Assembly: GCA_904066235.2 (NCBI GenBank)
Contig: CAJFCV020000006.1
Coordinates: 7,874,001 to 7,938,000, forward strand
Source: Bursaphelenchus xylophilus
Taxonomy: Eukaryota; Nematoda; Chromadorea; Rhabditida; Aphelenchoididae
Length of the DNA: 64,000 nucleotides
Reading direction: 5' to 3'
Shown: positions 44,779-55,600 of the stretch, one piece after another
Position numbering within the stretch: position 1 is the first letter of the stretch
How the letters are laid out: each line of letters begins with the position of its first letter
Notes under the pieces: model-generated
Databases searched by the model: none
Told to the model about the DNA's origin: nothing
What the model saw: the letters and a program-made list of their open reading frames with translations, nothing else
Position numbers and translations under genes: made by a program

Positions 44779-47018
44779 ATGAAATTATTAATATTAACCT
44801 TGCTATCCACCACTTCAATTGTCTCTTCTTCGGGAGTTCAATCTTTATACACTGATAAAGACCATGTTCTTGAATTAGATATTACCAACTTTAATTCCTC
44901 AGTTTATCATCAGCCACGGGCGTTCTTTGTCGAATTCTACGCGTCTTGGTGTGGTCATTGTATCCATTACAAGCCGACCTGGGTTCAGTTTGCAACTCAG
45001 TTGAGGCATTGGTCAAGGACGTTGCAAGTGACTGTTGTCAACTGTGCTGATGAGAAGAACAGTCCCTTGTGCAGAGAACATGCCATTGCGGCGTTCCCTA
45101 CAGTTAAAGTGAGTTTTTTATTTATATTGTACGTGATGTTATTCAATTTTTAGTACTTCAAAATCAACAGTTCTAATAAAGATGATGGCAAACTTTTCGA
45201 AGGAGACAAATACAATCTGTCTGAAATGACAAAGGATCTGGTATCTCATCTAAAGGCCGATTATGATTCCGAGAAACCAGCCAATTGGCCTAAATTGGAA
45301 TTGGCTCCAGAATCCGCGACCCTAGATTCGCTCTGGGCTGAAGCTGGTACTGAAGCTGGATTGCTGGCTTTGGTCATTGACAACGCCCCTCATGGTGATG
45401 GTTTTGCAACGATAGTGAACTATCATAACAATGAGCAGGTCCATGTCGCTGTCTTATCTTCAAATCATCCCCTGGCCAAACAATTTGGAGGAGTCGCGGT
45501 TCCATCAGTTCAAGTTTTCAAGAGATCTCAGCCTCATTCTCCGGTTTATTCATCTAATGAAGCATTTAACTTTGCCAAAATTTCCACTGAAATTGATAGG
45601 ATTCTGGAGGAAAGTGGAGCTCAACAAAAGGTGATAATTTTATTCATTTTTATCGTGTGTTTAGGCCCCAGTGCTAGAAGCTCAAGCTGCTCATCCAACT
45701 CTCATTCCTAGTGTGGATTGGAAACAATTCGAAGTCCAATATCTGGATCTGGCCTCTGCTCTTCATTATATGATTACTCAAGAGATTCCAAGGAGAGAAG
45801 TCATCGAGAAGGAACATCTAAAGGCCCTCAAGGACTTTGTTCATGTCATGCGGAAATATGTTCCGTTATCGGCTCCAATCCGAAGATTTTTGTTGAGATT
45901 GGATGAGTTTGTTCAACCAATTACCACTAAACTCACAGCAACTGACTGGTTGGCCAAGGTCAAGGAGTTGCAAGTAAGAAATAAAAGATTTGAAATTGGT
46001 TTCATGAGGATATTTGAATAATTGGTGATGTTTTAGGAGGAACTTGGCAATCCTATCCCCTCCAAGACCGACTACAAAGCCTGTCGGGGCTCTAAACCTT
46101 TCCTCAGAGGATATACTTGTGGACTTTGGACTCTCTTCCATACAATTACAGTCGAAGCATACAAACAAAACAAACATGGTATGTTTTTTAGAGTGATGGA
46201 TGAAATTACAAATTTAGACGTCAACTTCAAACCTGGATATGATGTCCTCGAACCCATCCATCAGTTCATTTACAACTATTTGAGTTGTGTGGAATGTGCC
46301 AAGAACTTTGATAAGATGGCCAGAGGGGAGAATGGAGTTTTGGATACGAAGAACCCGGAAGATGTAGTTCTTTGGTTGTGGAATGCACATAATCGGGCCA
46401 ATAAAAGATTGTCAGGAGATGCATCAGAAGATCCCATCTTCAAGAAACAACAATTCCCAAATAAGGCGCTTTGTTTGGCTTGTCATCGACCTGACGGAAC
46501 CTTCGATGAAGCCGAAGTCCTCAAGTTTATGGTTCAATATTACTCGGACATCAAGGTTGATGGAGTCAGGGTGAGAATCGGCTTCAATCAGAGTGGTTTC
46601 TGAGATTTTGATACGATGAAAAGTTATTTTTGCGTTATTTTAGCCGGAACCAGGATACAAAGTGTCAGAATTTAACAAGGGGAAGTTGGAGAAGGTCGCC
46701 AACAAACATCTCAATCCCAAATTTGCTGGAATGGCTGGGAAGGTAGATCGTCTGGAAGAATCGGAAAGGAGATTAAACACCGAACTCAATGAACTGCCAC
46801 AGGGTAAACTCATTTTTACATTTTTTATTGAACCTTGTATATTAATTTATAAAATTTGTACCTAAATTAATATAAATTTAGCTGCTACAGCCGACCGAAC
46901 GACCTTCTACTTGATTTGGTTCGCGATCGTCGCTTTGATGTGTCTGGCTTATATCAAATATCGCCAGAACAGGAGCAAATTCTGGAAGACGTTCTATTAC
47001 CACGACTACAAATTGTGA
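44779..47018 (+). CDS. QSOX1: Quiescin sulfhydryl oxidase (QSOX)
   Basis: Seven exons (44779-45108, 45154-45630, 45665-45973, 46037-46178, 46218-46570, 46644-46803, 46882-47018) encode 635 residues. A signal peptide (MKLLILTLLSTTSIVSSSG) is followed by a thioredoxin domain with WCGHC at 57-61, a second redox-inactive Trx-like domain, a helical linker (LASALHYMITQEIPRREV), and the Erv domain: RGYTCGLWTLFHTITVEA for FAD binding, the active CVEC, HNRANKRL, and the distal CLAC pair. A membrane span (YLIWFAIVVALMCLAYI) and a short basic cytosolic tail end the protein, as in long QSOX1 forms. QSOX oxidises thiols in secreted proteins with O2, giving H2O2, in the Golgi or outside the cell. One intron is only 39 bp. 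A poly(A) signal is at 47324. Confidence 0.96.
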
Positions 47019-47989
47019 TTTTTACTTTATTTTTGATGGTTTAGGCCGATTTAACCCGGGTTTGTTCCGTTTCCCTGTTCTTTTGTGTGAATTCTGGCTT
47101 TTTTACAGTAATCCCGAGAGTTCCCCCTAAATGTTTGGATAGTATCTGTAGTATTTAATGTATTTCCCTATCGTTTTCCTTTAAATTTTTTTATCAGTAT
47201 CAGCTTTTTCGTAACGTGTACATTTAATTTTACTTACTTACATAAAAAACGGGTGATTTCTACTAATTTGAATCTTTCGACCACTTCTTAGTGAATTAAC
47301 TGGTGATTGTGAAGTTATGTTCCAATAAACTTGATTCTTTTTTTATCAAATCGAGCTGTCCGATTGTAAAATGTCTAAAAAGTAAGGGGAAAATAGTAAA
47401 TTGATGTGGTTTCAGGTTACCCAGAGCCTAGAAACGAAGAGAATACGGCGATTGCTATCTAAATATCATAGTAAATAACCTGTCTTCCTCTATCCTGTGC
47501 GGAGATTACTGTATAAAAGCCAGTCACATTACCAAAAGACCTGAAGCAATGTAAAATGTTACTTTATAAGTACTTTAACTTCTAAAAAAGAATTCTGAGC
47601 TAGTAAGAGACGACTTCGTAACCCCTTTCCCCGCTCATAACAACAGTTTTAGGCTCCCCTGGAGTAGAACGGCCAGTTCGAACATCTCCAAATACATGGT
47701 CTAACAAGAATACGATGGTACGGATGGATAATGTGATTGGTTATTAATCTATTGTTGATAATATTACCCTCTCCTCTTCTCTTTTCAATTAACACGCCTT
47801 TTTTTGTATAGATTTGAGTAGTGAACCTCTCTCTTCAGCTTCAACAATCAAGAAGACGACTTGATTTGGTCCACTGTTGGAGAATAATGGTGCCGAGTTT
47901 ATGTATTTATTCAGTCTTTTGTTTAATAAACGGTGTATAATACTTTGCTTGAAGCGCTCAGCAAGAGTTTTTTAATACTTTTTTTGGGC
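47019..47989. other. QSOX 3' flank
   Basis: It contains the QSOX poly(A) signal at 47324. No further gene or RNA is recognised. Confidence 0.4.
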
Positions 47990-48416
47990 TAAAAAGAGGA
48001 TAGTTGACCATCCTGATTTCGAAAATTATTTTCTTCAGGATCGTTACTTGTTTTTCTTAAGTTCAATAGTAGTGTTAAATATTATTTTTTTAACAAGGGA
48101 AGTAAGTGCGGCGCTCAGGTTTCTATAAAATTTAGCATTGATTTCTTATCCGATTGCCAGCATTCCAGCTCGCGCATGACTGAATCCGCAGAGAAGGAAG
48201 GGCCGGAATAACAACAAAAACCTTCAAATCGCCCCTTAACACAACTACAATCAGGAAAATTGAATGTCATTTACGAAATCAGGATGGTCGATTACCCCTA
48301 AATCCACTTCTTACTCAAAAATTACTATTTAACACTACTGCTTAAGAAAAACAAGTAACGATCAGAAAAAAATCATTTTCGAATTCCGGATGGTCAACTA
48401 TCCCCCTTTTTTTGGC
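47990..48416. mobile_element. Long-terminal-inverted-repeat MITE
   Basis: The left arm starts near 47990 with AAAAAGAGGATAGTTGACCA, and the right arm, read on the other strand, starts AAAAAGGGGGATAGTTGACC. The arms match over about 90 bp, including GATCGTTACTTGTTTTTCTT and TAGTGTTAAATA. The central part contains another copy of a GGATGGTC-type block. Total about 425 bp, no coding frame. The unusual block GACCATCC is also near the ends of the element at 22220. Confidence 0.75.
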
Positions 48417-51400
48417 GGACTTTTTTGGGCAGTTTTGAAAAGAGCTTGCCAGAGGGCTCTAATAATCGGTCTTGAACATTGTCTGCGATTCCAATAATCC
48501 AATTTTAGTAAATTTTGATGTATTATTTCTCGAATTATCAGCAAAATAAATCGACCCGGTCGGGACAGCCCACTCCGTAGGTCACTATATATTTTTTACT
48601 ACTTTTTGATCCGACTAGATGGTAACACATTAATCCGAAATGTAAAATTTTCCCAGATATGGCTCCGAATGTGACTGTCTTCTCACTTTCCCCAATTTCC
48701 ATTCCTTTTCCATCCCCAATTAGTATGCTTTTTCAATTATATTGTCTGTCAAATGATGCCAGAATCCATGGAATTAACTTATTTAAATTTATTTTTTGTA
48801 TGCGCCCCTCAGAATCTTTTAAATTCTTGTCTTTCGTGGCCCCTTTTCTCACTTCAAATTCCCTTTTTGGTTTCATCTCATTTCCCGTGTGCCCGAGGCC
48901 AAAAAAAGTTTTTTGGGTAACCGCTTAACGAAAATTTATTTTTAGGAATGAGGGACCCGTGATCTCTTCTCTGATCTTTTTTTTGGACTGTCTTGGCCTA
49001 TTGATGACATTATTTTAGCGAAGAATTTTACTTTTCATCATTTTTTTTGCTTCAAAACACTTTTCACATTGTCAGGGTTACTGTAATAACTTGTTTTGTT
49101 TATTACATGGTATTTTTAACATCGCTGATCATTGATGATTCTTGCTTGAGTTCCAGGAACAGGGTGCGTGTAGCTGTGGCATGTTTTCCCATCAACTACG
49201 TAATGTTTGATAGTATGTATATATCATGTGAAATACTCCCAAGATGCGACAATACAAGGTTGTAATTATGGAGAATGCCTGGAAATGGAAATACTATGGT
49301 ATACTTGGAAAATAATAAAACAAAATTTACTTTTGACTCTCCCTTAAACATTAAATCTCAATTGTTTGCTGTGTAAATGTAAATTTTTCCTTTTTTCGTT
49401 GCAAACCCCACTCAATTTATATTACACTTGCCCCTCGTTCTTCCCATTTTTGGTTTTGGCGAGAACATCATCTTGAGGCTGCTCAAGTAGTCTTCCTTTA
49501 TTTAGCTGCTACTTGGAACCTTGAACTTTGAGGCTGGACTGTTATTTATAAAGAGTTCAATTAATATTTTAGTCAGACAACACGATCGCTTACTGAAGCA
49601 TTAATGATTACAGCTTTTAAGGGTTGTTTCTAATGCCGGTATTGCACGTAGACACCTTCGTTGTCATTTTTCACCTTAAAAGGACCTCCTTTTACATTAC
49701 ACTTGGTCTTAAGCTTAGAGAAATGGCTGAAAACAGACGTAACACGAACATCCTGTGATGAGTGCAATCAAGACTCTCGGAACATGCCCTGAGGCGACGT
49801 TCTTTTGTTTGTAATTCCCCTTCAGACGTGGGATCTTTCATTAAATTCCCACGCGTTGCAAAAACATCTTTTAATAAAAGTTTGGGATTAAAGATTGGGA
49901 CCGATTAGTTCCCCGAATCTGCACTTTGTGGCCATAATTTGAGGGCCCAGGGATTCGGTTACAAGCCAGGTTCAATTACTTTGTTCCGCGAAACGGGGTT
50001 CCATTGCATAATATTATTTTAGACACCTGAGTGAAAAAGATTACATTTCGAAGGCTTACCGTAATTGAATACAATTATTTTACTCGGTAATTTGCAAGGA
50101 ATGTAGTCGCCCGAAAGTAGAAATTTGCCAGATTGTATACAATTATTATATTATTAATTTCCTCAAGAAGCTTGCAAACTTTTTCTAAATTTTTTTGGAC
50201 CACCTGACAGTTGTAATAGTCTCTGCAAAGTGGGTTATGGTGAGTAGTTACACTTACACTTGGATTTACAATTGCATTCATCAAGGCACTTGTTGTGTCC
50301 TTTTTGGACATTAACCATCATTTTCGTATGTCCGAAACAGGGCTCCTTCTACTAGACATATATATTTGAACCCTCCGGAAGTATTTACCGGCTATTTATC
50401 CCTATTTCTATTCAAACAGATTACTTCTTACCACGTTCTTCACGTTCCTTTCACATTTTTCTCAACTTTTTTCCAATATTATCCATCATTGGAGGTCTTC
50501 CGGAAGGTTTAAGGCCCCCAAATCGTCGTCATTAATGACTTATAATCACTTTGAATGCCCTGATTTTATTTTATTGGCATTTCAACAAACATTTTCAAAC
50601 CCTGAGGGCGTGAAATTAAGGGAAATGTTTGGAGAAAAAATGTTTCTTTTCCAAATTCTGTCTTCGGCAGCCATCTGGAGTAGTTGAAAGATGACCTCAG
50701 CAGATGAAGGCGGTGAGACGGTGCCATCTGGGGTTGAATTGGGGCTTTATTACGGTTTTTACTACCCTCGGATGGGTCAATTAGTTACTCATCGGCTCGC
50801 TTTACTGGTAAATAAACGGATGTAATATCAAATAAATAACAAGGACATAACGACACATAATGCGGCTTAATGATCATATCCGTAAATATTTTCGAGTCCT
50901 CCGTTGCTCACCTTTGCTTTCCTTTATTTCCCCTCTTTTTGTACCAGTTCCATTTTTGCACCGGTTTTCCGTAAGGCCAAGGAAATCTGGCCATAAAATG
51001 TTTCTCCATAAAAGGAATGGGATGTCATTTCCAATCCTTATTAAGGGCGGGTATCTGATTTGATTTATGTTCCCTAATGGGGGAGGAATGGCCAGGAAAT
51101 GGGGATAAATTTAGAATTAGATTCGGGAGAGCTGAGGGTATTTTGGGATCAGAATGATGCCATTGCTGGTCCAATTATATACCTCTTATACCTGATTTTT
51201 TGTTACTTTTTCTGAGTCTTGTTGGGTGGTCGGAGAGGAAGAAGTGGGCTATAAGATGTTAATCATCGGGATCAGAGGTACTTCTTACATCAGACAGCTC
51301 AAGGGATTATGTTTGAGTTAGATTACCGTAGTTTACTTAGGGACTCGGACTAAGACATATGAATATAATGATACTAAGCTAGCAATGTCATCAGTTAAGA

Positions 51401-52092
51401 GCAATATATAAGTAAGAATATAACCCGGTTCTTGCAAATGTGAACAGAAATATGTACTTGCAAGCACTACTTCGCTGATAACTTCGGAAAATTAGGTTTT
51501 GTTATACAATACCTTACAACTCTTTTGCATGTATGTTGTATGTTCCGTTCACAAAAACGCTTTTAGAAATGGATCTAACAAATCATGTAAATCATTTTTT
51601 CTTTATCATAAATCAAGAAAAATGGCAGTTTTAAAAATATGCGCGATTTAGAAAATACGCAAATATTGATTTCGAAAAAGACCCACACAATACTACGACG
51701 AAAATTTGATAGGCAAGAAATGTATGCAGATCCAAAAAATGTATTTTTTAAAAGTTTTGATCCGTTATTTCCCAAGTTTTTAGCAAGATAACCCCTCCAG
51801 GTTCAGCTCTCCAGTCCTGTACACCAAATTATTGACCATGCCATTTCAAATTTACTTTAGTAAACAGGGTCGTTTAAATTTGAATTAGATGACGCCTGAC
51901 TTTTTATCAGATTTCTTGGAAGATACGATGATTTCATTCTCCTCTTTTTATTATTTATGTCGTTCCAAACTCCTCGAAGATGCCTCAAATGAACATCTTG
52001 AGGCCGTATCTCGTGTTAGACTCATCTGACTTTGCGTGTTCAGTTATCATTGGAAATTGGAATTTAATTCTTAATTTGTGTTATAACTATAA
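48417..52092. other. Gene-poor region
   Basis: No supported gene. CCCTGAGG-type motifs occur at 49785 and 50600. Small frames (48659-48928 and 50860-51063 plus, 50075-50311 minus) have no domain or splice partner. Confidence 0.5.
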
Positions 52093-52612
52093 TACTCGGC
52101 CGATTTAATTTGGGGCAGTCCGAAATTCGAAAACGGTGAATGGATATCAACTTCACGTCTTCGACAAGTTTGATCGCCAGTTCATTTTATGTTGTACTGT
52201 ACCAAAATATTTCCTCTGCCCTGAGGCACTAAAAAATTGAAGTTCTTCATCTTAGCGAAAAAAAAAATTACGAGAAAATCCAAAAAGTTTGGTGGTTTTA
52301 AAAAAAAATACCCTCAGGGCTTTAAGCACCGCGTGAATCTCAAACTGTAGTGTATCATTAGAATCCGCAAAGCACCGTGATTAGTTTTGAAAATTATCAC
52401 GGCTTCATCCCATCTAGTGATAAAGAAATGTAAATTTTTCTTGTCATGGTCGAAATTTTTCCGACAGCTAAAATAAAAAGAAAATGTGCCTCAGGACAGA
52501 AGAACTATTTTACTACAGTACAACATAGAATCAACTGGTAATTAAACTTGCTGAGCTGATATCTATCACCGTTTTCGAAGTTCGGGCTGGCCCAAATTAA
52601 ATCGGTCGAGTA
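52093..52612. mobile_element. MITE with about 165-bp terminal inverted repeats
   Basis: The ends read TACTCGGCCGATTTAATTTG and, on the other strand, TACTCGACCGATTTAATTTG. Similarity runs on through AACGGTGA..TATCA, TATGTTGTACTGTA and CTGAGGCAC, about 165 bp per arm, with scattered changes. A TA at each end fits TA-site insertion. The 520-bp element has an AT-rich centre with ACCCTCAGGGC. No transposase frame. Confidence 0.8.
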
Positions 52613-55600
52613 TAGAAACTAAAGCCTTTCGTCCTTTTTAGGAGGCCAATAATAATTATAGCGTCATCTAAGACCTTGAACACACACTTAGAGTGGATTG
52701 CCAGGTCTGGGCAAATTCCACGGCCCACGTTTTGTCTGCAAAAAGTATTTCTTTGGTCCGTGGGAATCTGAAAGGGACCCACGAAAGGGAGGAGTTGTAG
52801 ATTTGGGGGGGTGTTACATCGGAAATTAGCTATTACAATTTCCTGGGGACCCCTTTTCTTTCTTTTGAAACTTTCTACGTGAGATAGATGTTTTTTCAAC
52901 CTCTTTTTTAACATTTCTGACGTTGTTTTTGTTGCCCTTTTACATTTCTCCTTTTCCTGAACATCTGAGGGTATGTTATGTCTGTGTGTGTTCATCTCAT
53001 ATCGGTTATTTTTTCATCAAAAGCGCAAGTTGAGGGGAGCTCAATTCGTTCTTGATTAATTATAAAAGGAAATGCCTCCGGGGATTCAGTGGACCGGAGG
53101 CGGACAGAATTCCTGTAAATGTGTTAAATGGAGGAACCTTCCAAGACGTTCCCAAAATGATTGCAATTTATACGGAGTAATTTATAGCCCGTTTATTATA
53201 GTTTCAAATCAATCCCACGCTTTTTGCAAGGGCTTGGCCAAAAATTGTGGCCAGTTTTCGTCAGGCGACCGTATCTTTGGCCTGTTTTCAATTAAAGTTT
53301 CCCTACTTTTTGATGATGTCCTAAAATGTGTTTTTTGTAATTTCAATCTTCTTTATTTGTCATCATTTCAAGGTTCTTTTGTATCCCCTAGTTTCCATTC
53401 AAAGAAATGCCCTAAGGGCGTTTAATTTTGCTCCGGGAGGATGTCAGAAAATGAGAAGAAACGCGTAGACTCGTCTGAATCGCCTGTTTTGTGTCGCACG
53501 TCCCCTAATCTGCATATCTTTCCATTTTCTCAAGGAATTTGCCCTGAGGAGAAATGGATTATCCGATCCGGACATCTCTGAAAGGCTTTTTAAACTGTTT
53601 TTTGTTTTTTTCGCCCTGTATTTTGTGTGATCTGAGTAGGCACAGTCCACAGTTTGATCTTAAAATAATCAGGAAAGCGTTCATCTCGAAGGAATCCGCT
53701 TTTATTTCGAAGAAAACAACCGATTTCAACGGATTTTGAAGCTTTTCTGTAAATGGAAACAGCTATTATGCACAAAAAATGGCGTATTACAACCAATAAT
53801 GCTGTTAGTGGCGACAATTTACCTAGTTTTTAAAAGTTTTTGGCCGAGATTTTGTACGTTACGTGCATTTATTAATCTTACAATAAATATTTCCTGTTTT
53901 GGAGATCTCCCCCGCCTTCTCGGTAATCAGATTTCTCTCCACTTACTCTCTCATTCACCCTTTTATTCATGGAGTTACGTTCTTTGTGTTCCGGGCCTTT
54001 CTTCGAGTCCAAACTTCTCCCGTTTAGTACCTACTACAACATTCAAAATGTCTTATATTTCTCGAGTCTACAGTCTCATCGAGGAGGGTCCAGGTTTTAT
54101 TTTTACTTCGTTTCAAAGCCTTTATCTTTTTTTTCAACCAATAAAAGTGCATTAGTCCTTCTCTGCCTGGCAATCTTTGTCAAATTTCGTCCAAATACGG
54201 TAGATTAAGTGTTTAAAGTGCCAAATATCTGGATTATTGTTATTGTCTATTCAAGGAGAGATCCAAAGATCAAATTCTTGACTTTTCTCAAAAGTAATCA
54301 TGGTATTTATAACAATTTATTCGATTACCTCCACGAAATACCTGGGAATTGGATTAGGCAATTTATTATGAGAAGAGGGGTTGGAAAAGTTGTGATTACG
54401 CCGATTTGGCCTCAGGGCGTTCTGGTTATTTTTGTTTTAACTCTTTTAAATTTCAAATATTTGTTTGATTTTGTATGGTAATACGGATGACACTTGCTTC
54501 TAATTCAAGGTATATTTTACGATAGCTTAAGGTGTTATGTCTTTGTGACTCGGATGTGGGGATATAGACGCTTATGACATCCAAAAATAAGTCGAATTTT
54601 TAATAGTAACTGTGGAAATAATTACTATCTATTTGCAAAATATATACTTGTTGTTGTACTTAGGGCATCGTAATTACCTCCTTCCTTTCTTGGGATTACT
54701 GTAATGTTTCTTGATCGTCGTATTGGCAGAGGGCATGTGACTTACAATAGTTGTAAATAATAACACTCTTAAGGCGCTTACAACCATGTATATTTGGGTG
54801 TAAATCTTATACTCCCTGCCCACTTATTCCCCTTTTTTATATTTATCTCTGTTTTTGACATCTTTATATTACATACAGTTTAAAAAAAAAAGATCTAATT
54901 TGTGTGTACATAATTTACAATTATTTTTCCTGCTTTTGAGAGGGATATTAGTTATTCCAGTAACTGATTACATGATATTTTTCTTGAAATGTTTGTTTAA
55001 ATTCGAAACAAACATTGGTTTAGACGTTTGGAGAGTGTAATGTGGTGTTATTTACATTTTAAAGGAGCCGGGGACAACCCGGTTACATCCTTTTTGCATA
55101 TTGATGGCTCTTGGGTGGCCAGACACAAAATCCGTGCCGGATGTGGCTTTCTTGTCAATGATTTATCGATCTGTTTTCATCGTCAAGGTCACTTAATTGC
55201 CCTTTAATCTCTGCCTGCTTTTACACCTATTCTGTGGTCCCGTTATTCTTAATTTTATATTTCAAGCCCAGACAGGAGATGGCAAATGAATTCTGTTCAG
55301 AAATTCAGAGTGAAAACGCGAAGATGAGAGCGGGGGAACACCAAGAACACCAACAAGGACAAGGAGCAGAAGATGTTTTGGCTTTGTTTGAGAGTTTGGG
55401 TGGCAAGATCTAACCTGGGTTACTCGGCATAGAATTTAACAAGTGCAGTGTGCCGAACGATGACGTCATCGTCTCATGCACTTAGAGGATCGTTAACTCG
55501 GGGTAGAGGAAGAAGATCATGAACAAATTATTTACGTAACAAATGCTAAGGACACAGGTTTCAGCTGGTTCTCAAATTGTTTATTGCTTTCGGAAATTCT

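Noticed and set aside
52597..52995. 132-codon minus-strand frame
   Set aside because: Partly inside the MITE arm; no domain or splice support.
53072..54155. 117- and 139-codon plus-strand frames
   Set aside because: Phe/Leu/Ser-rich, no domain, no transcript signals; probably chance.
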